Of a stretch of DNA of 64,000 nt, positions 53,984-64,000 are shown one piece after another. Position numbers and translations under genes: made by a program. The DNA comes from Xanthomonas nasturtii. GTDB taxonomy: Bacteria > Pseudomonadota > Gammaproteobacteria > Xanthomonadales > Xanthomonadaceae. Under the pieces are notes generated by a model. The model did not search any database. It had not been told where the DNA came from and was given only the letters and a program-made list of their open reading frames with translations. Position 1 is the stretch's first letter, and each line of letters opens with the position of its first letter. The stretch is from contig NZ_LYMI01000014.1 of the NCBI RefSeq assembly GCF_001660815.1, positions 1 through 64,000 on the forward strand, read 5' to 3'.

Positions 53984-56194
53984 ATGAGCGGGGCTGGAAT
54001 AAAACGGCAGGGTGCCTGGATCGGTGCATTCCCGCTGCAGTGGCTGATGTGGCTGGCGCTGCTGTGCGGCGGGCTGTTGGCCACCGCCAGCGCGCGTGCA
54101 GAGGACGGCTACGACCTATGGTTGCGCTACCAACCGCTGGCCAATGCCGGGCAACTGCGCGACAGCGCAAGCGAATTGGTCATCGTTGGTGAGTCGCCCA
54201 CCCTGCATGCGGCACGCGATGAACTGGAGCGTGGCTTGCAGGGATTGGTGGGAAACACACCGCCACGCGTGGACGCAGTGACGCGCGATGGCGCGCTGAT
54301 GCTGGGCGCCGCCCGCGCGCCGCAGATTGCGGCTTTACAGCTCGATACACGGCAGTTGGGCCGCGAGGCCTATCTGATCCGCAGTGTCCGTGTGGATGGC
54401 AAGCGCGCCACGGTCATCGTCGGCGGCAGCGATATCGGTGTTTTGTACGGCACGTTCCACCTGTTGCGTCTGCTGCAAACCGGCCAGCAGATTGCCGCAC
54501 TGGATCTGCGCGAATCGCCGCGCCTGCAGCTGCGCATGCTCAATCATTGGGACAATCTCGATGGTGTGGTGGAACGTGGTTATGCCGGCGCCTCGCTGTG
54601 GAACTGGCAGACACTGCCCGGCTACCTGGATCCGCGTTACACCGACTACGCGCGCGCCAATGCCTCGCTGGGCATCAATGGAACCGTGCTCAACAACGTC
54701 AATGCCAAGGCGTGGAGCCTGACGCCGCAGTATCTGGACAAGGCTGCGGCACTGGCGCGGGTGTTTCGTCCCTATGGCATTCGCGTGTTTCTCAGTGCGC
54801 GCTTCAGTGCGCCAGTCGAGATCGGTGGTTTGAAAACCGCCGACCCACTGGACCCGCAAGTGCAGCGCTGGTGGCGCGACACCGCCGACGCCATCTATGC
54901 GCGCATTCCCGATTTTGGCGGGTTTCTGGTCAAGGCCAATTCCGAAGGCCAGCCCGGGCCGCAGGACTATGGACGCAGCCACGCCGATGGCGCAAACCTG
55001 CTGGCCGATGCGCTGGCGCCGCATGGCGGGGTGGTGATGTGGCGCGCCTTCGTCTATTCGCATGAGCAGCCGGACGACCGTGCCAAACAGGCGTACAGCG
55101 AATTCGTGCCGCTGGATGGCGCCTTTCGCGGCAACGTGATCGTGCAGGTGAAAAACGGCGCCATCGACTTCCAGCCACGCGAGCCGTTTCACCCGTTGTT
55201 CGGCGCGATGCGCAAGACGCCGCTGATGCCGGAGTTCCAGATCACCAAGGAATACCTGGGCTTTTCCACGCATCTGGCCTACCTGGGCACGCTGTTTTCC
55301 GAAACCTTGCAGGCCGACACCTATGCACGCGGCAAGGGCTCGACGGTGGCGAAGACGGTGGATGGCAGCCTGTTCAACGATGCAAAACGCACACGGCTGA
55401 CCGGCATTGCCGGCGTGGCCAATATCGGCTCCGACCGCAACTGGAGCGGCTCGATCTTCGATCAGGCCAATTGGTATGCCTATGGGCGGCTGGCCTGGGA
55501 CCCGCAACTGTCGCCACAGGCGATTGCGCAGGACTGGGCGCGCATGACGTTTTCCAACGAGCCGGCGGTGGTCGAACCGGTGGTCGGCATGCTGCTGCGT
55601 TCGCGCGAGGCGGTGGTGGAGTACATGACCCCGCTCGGCCTGCATCACCTGATGGGGCGCGGCCACCATTACGGGCCGGCGCCGTGGGATGCCGGCAGCG
55701 AACGGCCGGACTGGGACCCGGTGTATTACCACCGCGCCGACCGCAACGGGATTGGCTTCGACCGCAGCGCCAGCGGCAGCAATGCCGTGGCGCAATATGC
55801 GCCGCCAGTGGCGCGCGTGTTCGGCGATGCGCAGCGCGTGCCGGAACAGTTGTTGCTGTGGTTCCATCATGTGCCGTGGGATCACCGCATGGCCTCTGGC
55901 AGGCCGCTGTGGGACGAGTTGGTCTGGCGGTACGACCATGGCGTGGCCGAGGTGGCTGCGATGCGCACCACCTGGCAAGGCCTGGCCGGCAAGATCGATG
56001 CGCCGCGCTACGCGCAAGTGGACGCTTTCCTGGCGATCCAGCAGCGCGAGGCGCAGTGGTGGCGCGATGCCAGCATTGCTTATTTTCAGAGCGTGTCCGG
56101 GCGCCCGCTGCCTGCCGGCGTGGCACCGCCAGCGCATCCGTTGGCGTATTACCAGGCACTGACATTTCCGTACGCACCGGGGAATCCGAAGTGA
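53984..56194 (+). CDS. agu67A: Alpha-glucuronidase (GH67)
   Basis: A 736-residue GH67 enzyme that removes (4-O-methyl)glucuronic acid from xylo-oligosaccharides. The N-terminal signal or membrane segment ([22 protein letters not shown]) indicates export to the periplasm. Active-site segments are present: [24 protein letters not shown] with the catalytic acid, and [19 protein letters not shown] with the Asp/Glu base pair. [12 protein letters not shown] and [14 protein letters not shown] are also typical. The ATG at 53984 is used. It opens a five-gene forward operon and its stop overlaps the next start (GTGA). Confidence 0.96.
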   Translation: MSGAGIKRQGAWIGAFPLQWLMWLALLCGGLLATASARAEDGYDLWLRYQPLANAGQLRDSASELVIVGESPTLHAARDELERGLQGLVGNTPPRVDAVTRDGALMLGAARAPQIAALQLDTRQLGREAYLIRSVRVDGKRATVIVGGSDIGVLYGTFHLLRLLQTGQQIAALDLRESPRLQLRMLNHWDNLDGVVERGYAGASLWNWQTLPGYLDPRYTDYARANASLGINGTVLNNVNAKAWSLTPQYLDKAAALARVFRPYGIRVFLSARFSAPVEIGGLKTADPLDPQVQRWWRDTADAIYARIPDFGGFLVKANSEGQPGPQDYGRSHADGANLLADALAPHGGVVMWRAFVYSHEQPDDRAKQAYSEFVPLDGAFRGNVIVQVKNGAIDFQPREPFHPLFGAMRKTPLMPEFQITKEYLGFSTHLAYLGTLFSETLQADTYARGKGSTVAKTVDGSLFNDAKRTRLTGIAGVANIGSDRNWSGSIFDQANWYAYGRLAWDPQLSPQAIAQDWARMTFSNEPAVVEPVVGMLLRSREAVVEYMTPLGLHHLMGRGHHYGPAPWDAGSERPDWDPVYYHRADRNGIGFDRSASGSNAVAQYAPPVARVFGDAQRVPEQLLLWFHHVPWDHRMASGRPLWDELVWRYDHGVAEVAAMRTTWQGLAGKIDAPRYAQVDAFLAIQQREAQWWRDASIAYFQSVSGRPLPAGVAPPAHPLAYYQALTFPYAPGNPK

Positions 56195-58155
56195 GCGCAT
56201 GCCGGCTGAACGTGTTGATCGCCGCGTTATCGGCGTTGCTGCTGCCGCAACTGGGAAGCGCTGCAGATGCACCGCTGCTGCATCCCGTTTTCCAGGACCA
56301 TGCGGTGCTGCAGCGCGATGCGCCGATTCGCCTGTGGGGCGATGCGGCGCCGGGCGCGCGTGTCACGGTGCAACTGGAGACGGCGCAGGTGCAGGTTCGC
56401 GCAGACCGGCAAGGGCATTGGCAGGCGCGCCTGCCCGCGCATGCGGCCGGCGGCCCGTACCGCCTGAAGGCCAGCACTGCCAACGGGGTGGTGCAACAGA
56501 TCGACGATATTTTGATCGGCGATGTATGGCTGTGTTCGGGGCAATCGAACATGGAGCTGCAGGTACATCGCACGCTGGATGCGCGCAGCGAGATTGCCGA
56601 CGCCGACCACCCCAACATCCGCATGTTCAAGGTGCCGGCGCAATCCAGCCCCACCCCGCAACGTGGCTTCGGTGGCGTTGCAACGTGGCAGCGCACCACG
56701 CCTGAGACAGTGAAAGAGTTTTCTGCCGCGTGTTACTACTTCGCGCGTGAGTTGCAGAAGCGTGTCGATGTGCCGATGGGCTTGATCAACGCCTCGTGGG
56801 GCGGCTCGCAGCTGCAGGCCTGGATCGGCGACGCGCCATTGCGTGCGGCCGGCGACGATGGCCCGGCACTGGACGTGCTGGCACGTTACGCAACCGACCC
56901 GGTGGCTGCCGCGCCGCAGTGGGCCGCGCTGTGGGAAGCCTGGTGGCATGCGCATGGCGAAGGCGAACCGTGGCAGCCGGATGCGCCCGGCGACTGGCAG
57001 AACGCGCCGCCGGCACTGGGCGCATGGGACGACTGGGGCGTGCCGCAGCTGGTCGGCTTCAACGGCATGGTGTGGTACCGCACCAGCGTCGAACTGACAC
57101 CGGCACAGGCCGCCCAGGACGCCACGTTGTTACTGGGCCCGGTGGACGAGCTGGACCAGACCTGGGTCAACGGGCGCGGCGTGGGCAGCAGCTACGGTGC
57201 GGACCAGCCGCGTCGCTACACACTGCCGCGTGGGCGGCTGCATGCCGGGCGCAACAGCATCGTGCTCAATGTGCTAAATACCTATCGGCGCGGCGGTGTG
57301 TTGGGCGATGCGCAATCGCGCGCACTGCAGTTTGCCGATGGCAGCACGCTGGCGCTGGATGCGCCCTGGCAATACCGCATCGTGCCGCAGGCAGTGGGCT
57401 CGCCACCGCGGGCGCCGTGGTCGTCGGCTGCCGGGCTCACCACCTTGTACAACGGCATGATCGCGCCACTGGGGCAGCTGGGCCTGCGTGGGGTGCTGTG
57501 GTACCAGGGCGAATCCAATGCCGGCGATGCGGCACATTACCCGGCCTTGCTCAACGCATGGCAGCGCGACTGGCGACAGCGCTTCGGTGCGCAATTGCCG
57601 CTGCTGGTGGTGCAGCTGGCCAATTACGGCACCCCGCCCACCCAACCGGCCGAAAGCGGTTGGGCGCAATTGCGCGAGGCGCAGCGGCGCTTCGTTGCCG
57701 ACGATGCACACGCCGGCTTGGCGGTGGCGATCGATATCGGCGACCGCTACGACATCCATCCGGCCAACAAGCAGGAGCTGGGCCGGCGCCTGGCGCGTGC
57801 AGCGCGGCATGTGGTGTATGGCGAGGCGATTGCGCCGTCCGGCCCGGTGTCGCGCAGTGCCCATCGTGCGGGCGAGGACGTGCGCATCGGCTTCGACGCT
57901 GTCGACACCACGCTGCTGAGTTATGGCGCCGACGCGCCGATCGGCTTTGAGCTATGCGGCGAGGCTGCCGGCACCTGCCGCTATGCCAGCGCCACGCTGT
58001 CCGGGCGCGAGATCCAGCTGCGTGTTCCCGCCGGCCTGCAGGCCACACGCGTGCGCTACTGCTGGGCCGACAGCCCGGTGTGCACGCTGTACGACCGCAG
58101 CGGCCTGCCGGCCGGCCCGTTCGAACTTCCCGTCACCGCCACCCCTTCCCCCTGA
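56191..58155 (+). CDS. Sialate O-acetylesterase-like acetyl esterase (SGNH, CE20-like)
   Basis: A 654-residue SGNH esterase with a signal peptide ([17 protein letters not shown]). The nucleophile S119 lies in [11 protein letters not shown], block III reads [12 protein letters not shown], and the late [16 protein letters not shown] supplies the His. A jelly-roll insertion with [20 protein letters not shown] separates them, as in carbohydrate acetylesterases of the xylan and xyloglucan clusters. Removal of acetyl groups from xylo-oligosaccharides is inferred from the operon. The start appears to be GTG at 56191, inside the agu67A stop. Confidence 0.87.
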   Translation: MSACRLNVLIAALSALLLPQLGSAADAPLLHPVFQDHAVLQRDAPIRLWGDAAPGARVTVQLETAQVQVRADRQGHWQARLPAHAAGGPYRLKASTANGVVQQIDDILIGDVWLCSGQSNMELQVHRTLDARSEIADADHPNIRMFKVPAQSSPTPQRGFGGVATWQRTTPETVKEFSAACYYFARELQKRVDVPMGLINASWGGSQLQAWIGDAPLRAAGDDGPALDVLARYATDPVAAAPQWAALWEAWWHAHGEGEPWQPDAPGDWQNAPPALGAWDDWGVPQLVGFNGMVWYRTSVELTPAQAAQDATLLLGPVDELDQTWVNGRGVGSSYGADQPRRYTLPRGRLHAGRNSIVLNVLNTYRRGGVLGDAQSRALQFADGSTLALDAPWQYRIVPQAVGSPPRAPWSSAAGLTTLYNGMIAPLGQLGLRGVLWYQGESNAGDAAHYPALLNAWQRDWRQRFGAQLPLLVVQLANYGTPPTQPAESGWAQLREAQRRFVADDAHAGLAVAIDIGDRYDIHPANKQELGRRLARAARHVVYGEAIAPSGPVSRSAHRAGEDVRIGFDAVDTTLLSYGADAPIGFELCGEAAGTCRYASATLSGREIQLRVPAGLQATRVRYCWADSPVCTLYDRSGLPAGPFELPVTATPSP

Positions 58156-58166
58156 GCGAGATCACG

Positions 58167-59426
58167 ATGTCACAGACTCCCGACTCCCCTGCACCGCTGC
58201 AAGGTTCCGCCCGCGACCGCGAGATCGTCGAAGCGCGCGTCATCGTCAGCTGCCCCGGGCGCAATTTCGTCACCTTGAAGATCCGCACGCGCTCGGGCAT
58301 CACCGGGCTGGGCGATGCCACGCTCAACGGGCGCGAATTGGCGGTGGCGGCGTACCTGCAGGAACACCTGGTGCCCAACCTGATCGGCCGCGATGCCGGG
58401 CGCATCGAGGACATCTGGCAGTTCTTCTACCGCGGTGCGTACTGGCGGCGCGGGCCGGTGACGATGAGCGCGATTGCCGCAGTGGATGTGGCGTTGTGGG
58501 ACATCCTGGGCAAGATGGCCGGCATGCCGCTGTATCAATTGCTTGGCGGGCGCTCGCGCGAAGGCGCGCTGGTGTACGGCCACGCCAATGGCCGCGATAT
58601 CGCCGAAACCAGCGATGAGGTAGGCCGCTTCCGCGAGATGGGCTTTATCGCCATCCGCGCGCAATGCGGCGTGCCCGGCATCAAGAAGACCTACGGCATT
58701 TCTGTCGGTGGCAAGCCCTACGAGCCGGCCGAAAGCGAGCTGCCCACCGAAACCGTGTGGTCCACGCCGCGCTATCTTAGTGTGGTGCCCAAGTTGTTCG
58801 AACAATTGCGCAGCGATCACGGCGATGAGATCGAGCTGCTGCACGATGCGCACCACCGGCTCACCCCGATCGAAGCCGCGCGCCTGGGCCGCGACCTGGA
58901 GCCATACCGGTTGTTCTGGCTGGAAGACGCCACCCCGGCGGAAAACCAGCGCGCATTCGAGATCATTCGCCAGCACACCGTGACACCGCTGGCAGTGGGC
59001 GAGGTGTTCAACTCGATCTGGGACTGCAAGCACCTGATCGAGCAGCAACTGATCGACTACATCCGCACCACCATTGTGCATGCCGGCGGCATCACCCACG
59101 TGCGCCGGCTGGCCGATTTCGCCGCGCTGCACCAGGTGCGTACCGGCTTCCACGGCGCCACCGATCTGTCGCCGGTGTGCATGGGCGCGGCGTTGCACTT
59201 CGACACCTGGGTGCCCAACTTCGGCATCCAGGAATACATGTTCCATTCCGACGAAGCCAACGCAGTGTTCCCGCACGACTACGTATTTCGCGACGGGCGC
59301 TTGCACTGCGGCGAAACCCCCGGGCATGGCGTGGACATCGACGAGGAGCTGGCAGCCAAGTATCCGTATGTGCCCAAACAGTTGCCGGTGGCGCGGCTGG
59401 AAGACGGCGCGATGTGGGACTGGTGA
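58167..59426 (+). CDS. D-mannonate dehydratase, enolase-superfamily type (ManD)
   Basis: A 419-residue enolase-superfamily enzyme of the RspA/ManD group. It dehydrates D-mannonate (from glucuronate via fructuronate) to 2-keto-3-deoxygluconate. Seen are [23 protein letters not shown], the Tyr/Arg-rich [18 protein letters not shown] loop, catalytic D227-x-H229 in LLHDAHHRL, and [11 protein letters not shown] with [13 protein letters not shown] for the metal ligands. The ATG at 58167 is 11 bp after the esterase. Its place behind the glucuronidase ties sugar release to glucuronate breakdown. Altronate is an alternative substrate. Confidence 0.9.
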   Translation: MSQTPDSPAPLQGSARDREIVEARVIVSCPGRNFVTLKIRTRSGITGLGDATLNGRELAVAAYLQEHLVPNLIGRDAGRIEDIWQFFYRGAYWRRGPVTMSAIAAVDVALWDILGKMAGMPLYQLLGGRSREGALVYGHANGRDIAETSDEVGRFREMGFIAIRAQCGVPGIKKTYGISVGGKPYEPAESELPTETVWSTPRYLSVVPKLFEQLRSDHGDEIELLHDAHHRLTPIEAARLGRDLEPYRLFWLEDATPAENQRAFEIIRQHTVTPLAVGEVFNSIWDCKHLIEQQLIDYIRTTIVHAGGITHVRRLADFAALHQVRTGFHGATDLSPVCMGAALHFDTWVPNFGIQEYMFHSDEANAVFPHDYVFRDGRLHCGETPGHGVDIDEELAAKYPYVPKQLPVARLEDGAMWDW

Positions 59427-61120
59427 TGCGCCCGCTTCCCGCGATCTGGGGGGCAGTACTGATGGCCTTGGCGGCGCCTGCAGGTGCGCAGGCGCCAGCG
59501 TCTGCCGATGTCGCCTTCGATTGGTTCGACTACCGCGGCGACGATGCGGTGTTCGCCACGCCGCTGCCGGCCGGCCATTACCGCAATCCGGTGCTGGCTG
59601 GCTTCTATCCGGACCCCAGCATCACCCGCGTCGGCGAGCGCTATTACCTGGTCAATTCCACGTTTGCGTATTTCCCCGCGATCCCGGTATTCGAAAGCAG
59701 CGATCTTGTGCACTGGACACAGATCGGCAATGTGGTCGAGCGCCGCGAGCAACTGGATTACGACGGGCTGGGCGTGTCGCGCGGCATGTTCGCCGCCAGC
59801 ATCCGCCATCACGCCGGGCGCTTTTACGTGGTGGGCACCTCGGTCGATAGCGGGGGCAATTTCATCGCCAGTGCCAGCGACCCGGCGGGCCCGTGGTCGG
59901 CGTTGACCTGGCTACCCAGCATCGATGGGATCGACCCGTCCTTGTTCTTCGACACCGATGGCAGCGCGTATCTGCTCAACAACGGCCCACCGCAAGGCAC
60001 GCCGTTGTACGAAGGCCATCGTGCGATCTGGATGCAGCGTTTCGACCTCGCCACCAAGCAACCGGTTGGCCCGCGCAAGGTGCTGCTCAATGGCGGTGTG
60101 GATCTGGCCAGCAAGCCGATCTGGATCGAGGGCCCGCACCTGTATCAACGCGACGGGTGGTACTACCTTTCCTGCGCCGAGGGCGGCACCGGGCCGCAGC
60201 ACTCACAGGTGGTGTTGCGTAGCCGCAACGTGTGGGGGCCGTATGCGCCCGCACCGAACAACCCCATCCTGACCCAACGCGATCTGCCGGCCGCGCGTGC
60301 GCACCCGATCAGCAATGCCGGCCACGTGGACCTGGTGGACACGCCCGATGGGCAGTGGTGGGCGGTGTTTTTGGCCAGCCGCCCGTACGCCGGCGATCGC
60401 TACAACACCGGGCGCGAAACGTTTTTGCTGCCGGTGCAGTGGCGCGATGGCTGGCCGTCGATCTTGCCGGCGGGCCAGCCGATTCCCTACATCGCCCAGG
60501 CGCCCACCGGGGCGAAAACAGCACGTGTCACGCAGCCGCCGTTGTCGGGCAACTTCACCTGGCATGACGACTTCGACAACGCCACGCTGCAGCGCGAGTG
60601 GCTGAGCGTGCGCGTGCCCAGGGGTGAGCTGGCCGATCTGCGCACGCGTGCAGGCTGGTTGACGCTGCATGCCGGCACGCAGGGGCTGGACAGCGCCGGC
60701 ACACCGGCCTTCCTCGCACGCCGCCAGCAACACACGCGCTTTACGGCAAGCACGGCGCTGGATGTGCCCGTGCGGGCAGGCGTCAGTGCGGGGCTGGCCG
60801 CGTTTCAACATTCCAACGCGTGGTATGCACTCGGCGTGCGTCGCGATGGCGATGCGCTGCGGGTGTTCCTGGACAAGCGCGATGGCGCCACCACCACCAC
60901 GCTTGCACAGACCCGCATTCCGGCAACCGCACAGCTGCGCCTGCAGATCAGCGGCGATGGCGGCGCGTACAGCTTCGCCTTCGACGCCGATGGCCGCGGC
61001 TGGCAATCGCTCCGCCGCAACGACGATGCCGGCTTTCTCAGTACCGAACAGGCGGGCGGCTTCGTCGGCAGCATGATCGGGCCGTTCGCCAAAACGCACA
61101 CCGACCGCCAACAGGACTGA
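59426..61120 (+). CDS. GH43 beta-xylosidase / alpha-L-arabinofuranosidase
   Basis: A 564-residue glycosidase with a signal peptide (AIWGAVLMALAAPAGAQA). The five-blade propeller begins with YRNPVLAGFYPDPSITRVGERYYL, giving the base Asp; IDGIDPSLFFDTDGSAYLLNN and KPIWIEGPHLYQRDGWYYLSCAEGGT give the pKa-modulating Asp and acid Glu. A C-terminal beta-sandwich (about residues 375-560) is of the GH43_C2 type. It should trim xylo-oligosaccharides or arabinose branches. The ATG overlaps the ManD stop by one base (TGATG). In related Xanthomonas clusters the gene is called gly43E. Confidence 0.92.
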   Translation: MRPLPAIWGAVLMALAAPAGAQAPASADVAFDWFDYRGDDAVFATPLPAGHYRNPVLAGFYPDPSITRVGERYYLVNSTFAYFPAIPVFESSDLVHWTQIGNVVERREQLDYDGLGVSRGMFAASIRHHAGRFYVVGTSVDSGGNFIASASDPAGPWSALTWLPSIDGIDPSLFFDTDGSAYLLNNGPPQGTPLYEGHRAIWMQRFDLATKQPVGPRKVLLNGGVDLASKPIWIEGPHLYQRDGWYYLSCAEGGTGPQHSQVVLRSRNVWGPYAPAPNNPILTQRDLPAARAHPISNAGHVDLVDTPDGQWWAVFLASRPYAGDRYNTGRETFLLPVQWRDGWPSILPAGQPIPYIAQAPTGAKTARVTQPPLSGNFTWHDDFDNATLQREWLSVRVPRGELADLRTRAGWLTLHAGTQGLDSAGTPAFLARRQQHTRFTASTALDVPVRAGVSAGLAAFQHSNAWYALGVRRDGDALRVFLDKRDGATTTTLAQTRIPATAQLRLQISGDGGAYSFAFDADGRGWQSLRRNDDAGFLSTEQAGGFVGSMIGPFAKTHTDRQQD

Positions 61121-61122
61121 CC

Positions 61123-63798
61123 ATGCCCTCCTACCCGCCCGCCCGTTTCCGCTCGCTTGCGCACGGCGTCCTGCTTGTACTGGCGTGCGCCACAGGCGCT
61201 GCCCAGGCCGCCACACCACCGCCGTACCTGGACACGCAACGCAGCTTCGACGCGCGCGCCGCCGATCTGGTGGCGCGCATGACGCTGGAAGAAAAAGCCG
61301 CGCAGATGCAGAACGCCGCGCCCGCCATCGCGCGCCTGCAGGTGCCGGCCTACGATTGGTGGAACGAAGCGCTGCACGGCGTGGCGCGTGCCGGCGGTGC
61401 CACGGTGTTTCCGCAGGCGATCGGGCTGGCGGCCACCTTCGACACCCCGTTGATGGCCGAGGTGGCCACCGCCATCGGCGACGAAGCGCGCGCCAAGCAT
61501 CATGCATTTCTGGCGCGCGGCGAACACAAGCGCTATCAGGGGCTCACGTTCTGGTCGCCGAACATCAACATCTTCCGCGACCCGCGCTGGGGCCGCGGGC
61601 AGGAAACCTACGGCGAAGACCCGTTTCTCACCGCACGCATGGGCGTGACCTTCGTGCAGGGCCTGCAGGCGCAGCAGGGGCCGTACCGCAAGCTCGATGC
61701 CACCGCCAAGCACTTCGCCGTGCACAGCGGCCCGGAGGCAGACCGCCATCACTTCGATGTACACCCCAGCGAGCGTGATCTCTACGAGACCTATCTGCCG
61801 GCGTTTCAGGCCCTGGTACAGGAGGGCAAGGTTGCTGCGGTGATGGGCGCCTATAACCGCGTCAATGGCGAATCCGCCTCGGCCAGCACGCGGCTGGAAG
61901 GCATCCTGCGCCGCGATTGGGGTTTCGACGGATACATCGTCAGCGACTGCGCCGCCATCCGCGACATCTGGCAGAACCACAAGATCGTGCCCACGCCCGA
62001 AGCGGCGGCCGCACTCGGCGTCAAACACGGCACCGACCTGGATTGCGGCGACACCTACGCCGCGTTGCCGGCGGCGGTGCGTGCCGGCTTGATCGACGAG
62101 GCCAGCATCGATACCTCGCTCAAGCGCCTGATGACCACGCGCATGCGCCTGGGCATGTTCGACCCGCCGGCCAGCGTGCCGTGGGCGCAGATTCCCGCAT
62201 CGGCGAATCAATCGCCGCAACACGACGCATTGGCGCGCCGCACCGCACGCGAATCGCTGGTGTTGCTGAAAAACGACGGCGTGTTGCCGCTCAAACCCAC
62301 GCTCAAGCGCATTGCCGTGGTCGGCCCCACCGCCGACGACCCGATGTCGCTGCTGGGTAACTACTACGGCACGCCCGCCGCACCGGTCACCATCCTGCAA
62401 GGCATCCGCGATGCCGCACCGCAGGCGCAGGTGGTCTATGCGCGCGGCAGCGATCTGGTGGAAGGACGCGAAGACCCCAACGCTGCCGCACCGATCGAAT
62501 CGCGCTATTTGCGCCCGGCGGCCGGTGCCACGCAGAACGGCCTGACCGGCGACTATTTCAATGGCCGCGCCCTGGCCGGCCGGCCGGTGCTGACCCGCAT
62601 CGACCCGCGCATCGCCTTCCGCTGGGACCGCAACGCGCCCACCGACGATGCGGTTGGCCGTGGCGAACTGCAGCCCGACCGCGCGCTTGGCAAGGACGAT
62701 TTCAGCGTGCGCTGGCATGGCCAGTTGCTGCCGCCGGTTTCGGGCACGTACGACCTGCAGATTGCCGCCGACGATGGCGTGCGCCTGTACCTGGACGGTA
62801 AGTTGCTCGTCGATCAATGGAGCGATGCACCACGCATGCGCGGCGGCAATGCCAGCGTGGCGCTGGAGGGCGGCAAAGCCTACGACCTGCGTGTGGAGTA
62901 TTACGAAGCCACCCGCGATGCCGGGGTGCGCCTGGCCTGGCGCATGCCCGGCGCCACACCGCCGCTGCAGGAAGCGGTGGACGCCGCGCGCGATGCCGAG
63001 GTGGTGGTGTTCGTCGGCGGCCTCACCGGCGATGTCGAGGGCGAAGAAATGGACGTCAATTACCCCGGCTTTGCCGGTGGCGACCGCACCGACACGCGCT
63101 TGCCCAAGCCGCAGCGCGAGCTGCTGCAGGCGCTGCAGGCCACCGGCACGCCGGTGGTGGTGGTGCTGACCACCGGCTCGGCGCTGGCCATCGACTGGGC
63201 CCAGCAACACGTGCCCGCCATCCTGCTGGCCTGGTACCCCGGCCAGCGCGGCGGCAGTGCGGTGGGCGATGTGCTGTTCGGCCAGGCCAGCCCCGGTGGC
63301 CGCCTGCCGATCACCTTCTACAAGGAAGACGAGCGCCTGCCGGCCTTCGACGACTACGCCATGCGCGGGCGTACCTATCGCTACTTCGCCGGCAAGCCGC
63401 TGTATCCATTCGGGCATGGCTTGTCGTATACGCAGTTTGCTTATTCCACCGTGCAGCTTGATCGCAAAACCGCGGCTGCCGACGGCACGCTCACGGCAAC
63501 GGTCACGTTGAAGAACACCGGCCAACGCGCAGGCGATGAAGTGGTGCAGCTGTATCTGCAGCCGCTGAAGCCACAACGCGAACGCGCCATCAAGGAACTA
63601 CGCGGCTTTCAACGCATCACGCTGCAGCCGGGCGAGCAACGCCAGGTGCGCTTCACCATCACGGCGCAGGACGCGCTGCGCATCTATGACGACCAGCGCA
63701 AGGCGTACACCGTGGATCCGGGCGCCTATGAGGTGCAGATCGGCGCCTCCAGCAGCGACATCCGCAGCAAGCAACGCTTCACCGTCACCGACAAGTAA
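61123..63798 (+). CDS. GH3 beta-xylosidase/beta-glucosidase with PA14 domain
   Basis: An 891-residue exported glycosidase (signal HGVLLVLACATGAAQA). The GH3 N-domain holds LTFWSPNINIFRDPRWGRGQETYGEDP, KHFAVHSGPEADRHHFD and nucleophile D275 in GFDGYIVSDCAA; the C-domain follows and is interrupted at about residues 465-610 by a PA14-like module (GLTGDYFNGRAL, GTYDLQIAADDGVRLYLDG). A fibronectin-III-like end reads TLKNTGQRAGDEVVQLYL. In this operon xylobiose and short xylo-oligosaccharides are the likely substrates (Xyl3A). The ATG at 61123 lies 2 bp behind the GH43 stop. A REP follows. Confidence 0.92.
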   Translation: MPSYPPARFRSLAHGVLLVLACATGAAQAATPPPYLDTQRSFDARAADLVARMTLEEKAAQMQNAAPAIARLQVPAYDWWNEALHGVARAGGATVFPQAIGLAATFDTPLMAEVATAIGDEARAKHHAFLARGEHKRYQGLTFWSPNINIFRDPRWGRGQETYGEDPFLTARMGVTFVQGLQAQQGPYRKLDATAKHFAVHSGPEADRHHFDVHPSERDLYETYLPAFQALVQEGKVAAVMGAYNRVNGESASASTRLEGILRRDWGFDGYIVSDCAAIRDIWQNHKIVPTPEAAAALGVKHGTDLDCGDTYAALPAAVRAGLIDEASIDTSLKRLMTTRMRLGMFDPPASVPWAQIPASANQSPQHDALARRTARESLVLLKNDGVLPLKPTLKRIAVVGPTADDPMSLLGNYYGTPAAPVTILQGIRDAAPQAQVVYARGSDLVEGREDPNAAAPIESRYLRPAAGATQNGLTGDYFNGRALAGRPVLTRIDPRIAFRWDRNAPTDDAVGRGELQPDRALGKDDFSVRWHGQLLPPVSGTYDLQIAADDGVRLYLDGKLLVDQWSDAPRMRGGNASVALEGGKAYDLRVEYYEATRDAGVRLAWRMPGATPPLQEAVDAARDAEVVVFVGGLTGDVEGEEMDVNYPGFAGGDRTDTRLPKPQRELLQALQATGTPVVVVLTTGSALAIDWAQQHVPAILLAWYPGQRGGSAVGDVLFGQASPGGRLPITFYKEDERLPAFDDYAMRGRTYRYFAGKPLYPFGHGLSYTQFAYSTVQLDRKTAAADGTLTATVTLKNTGQRAGDEVVQLYLQPLKPQRERAIKELRGFQRITLQPGEQRQVRFTITAQDALRIYDDQRKAYTVDPGAYEVQIGASSSDIRSKQRFTVTDK

Positions 63799-63825
63799 TC
63801 GCGCCCCCAGAAGCCGCCGTGAAAA

Positions 63826-63866
63826 GCCCCTCTCCCTCCGGGAGAGGGGTTGGGGTGAGGGTACGG
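63826..63866 (+). repeat. REP element, GAGAGGGG type, forward
   Basis: CCCCTCTCCC-TCC-GGGAGAGGGG with the tail TTGGGGTGAGGGTACG, just after the GH3 gene. The remaining bases to the window end hold no gene. Confidence 0.8.
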
Positions 63867-64000
63867 CCACCAAGCAAACCCGCAGCACCCCACGATTAAA
63901 AAAAACCATGCCAATCCCCACGCTCTCCATCCCAGCACTCGCTCACCTACCCACCACCGTTCTCACCCCAAGCTACACCCCAAAACACACCACCATCGGC

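Noticed and set aside
60805..63576. Very long antisense open frame (923 codons) opposite the GH43 and GH3 genes
   Set aside because: It is a GC-driven shadow of two well-recognised glycosidase genes; its translation is His/Arg/Gly-rich without any domain.
1..64000. tRNA, rRNA, prophage or integrative element
   Set aside because: No cloverleaf-like sequence, rRNA stretch, integrase or phage structural gene was recognised by eye; a covariance search could still find a small RNA.

Overview
The window is high-GC gammaproteobacterial DNA that reads as a Xanthomonas chromosome. The clearest markers are an XopAD (SKWP-repeat) type III effector, a xylan cluster with the 14-bp xyl-box palindrome, a cellobionic acid phosphorylase module, and many copies of short palindromic REP elements. 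Gene order recalls X. citri or X. campestris, but I cannot assign species or pathovar.

Layout. 0-5 kb: the tail of an IS110-type transposase, then L-fucose genes (fuconate dehydratase; divergent fucose permease plus mutarotase; an IclR regulator with a perfect 12-bp-arm palindrome between the divergent genes). 5-6.2 kb: manganese exporter mntP behind two MntR-like boxes and a yybP-ykoY riboswitch. 6.3-9.8 kb: a CrbS-like symporter/hybrid histidine kinase. 10.3-14.8 kb: cellobionic acid phosphorylase, its probable permease and gluconokinase. 15.5-17.2 kb: a secreted PQQ-type beta-propeller dehydrogenase. 17.4-18.5 kb: a tight three-gene operon with two degenerate type II dehydroquinase-like proteins. 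18.7-19.3 kb: an AT-rich HEPN-like gene. 19.3-25 kb: tamA-tamB. 25.3-28.8 kb: glyQ and glyS (glyS carries two in-frame insertions). 28.9-30.7 kb: an orphan GspE/PilB ATPase. 31-39.6 kb: XopAD. 40-46.9 kb: an amidotransferase, a membrane protein, tatABC, a SYLF protein, hemH, a hydrolase and a small ORF. 47-50.6 kb: a YgjP-type metalloprotein, a cluster of repeats, rdgC and ttcA. 51-64 kb: xylA, the LacI-type XylR, and a forward operon agu67A - acetylesterase - mannonate dehydratase - GH43 - GH3.

How the genes work together. Much of the window serves plant-polymer use: fucose, oxidised cellobiose (a product of lytic polysaccharide monooxygenase and cellobiose oxidation) and glucuronoxylan. Each catabolic set has its own regulator or an operator-like palindrome. 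The exporter, Tat, Tam and secretion-type ATPase genes are envelope functions, and XopAD is the one obvious virulence gene.

Most noteworthy: two tandem RelA/SpoT-like domains at the XopAD C-terminus and a DxDGD motif in its middle; the dehydroquinase-like pseudoenzyme operon; insertion of a palindromic repeat inside the reading frame of glyS; and two-layer manganese control of mntP. No tRNA, rRNA, CRISPR array or prophage was seen.
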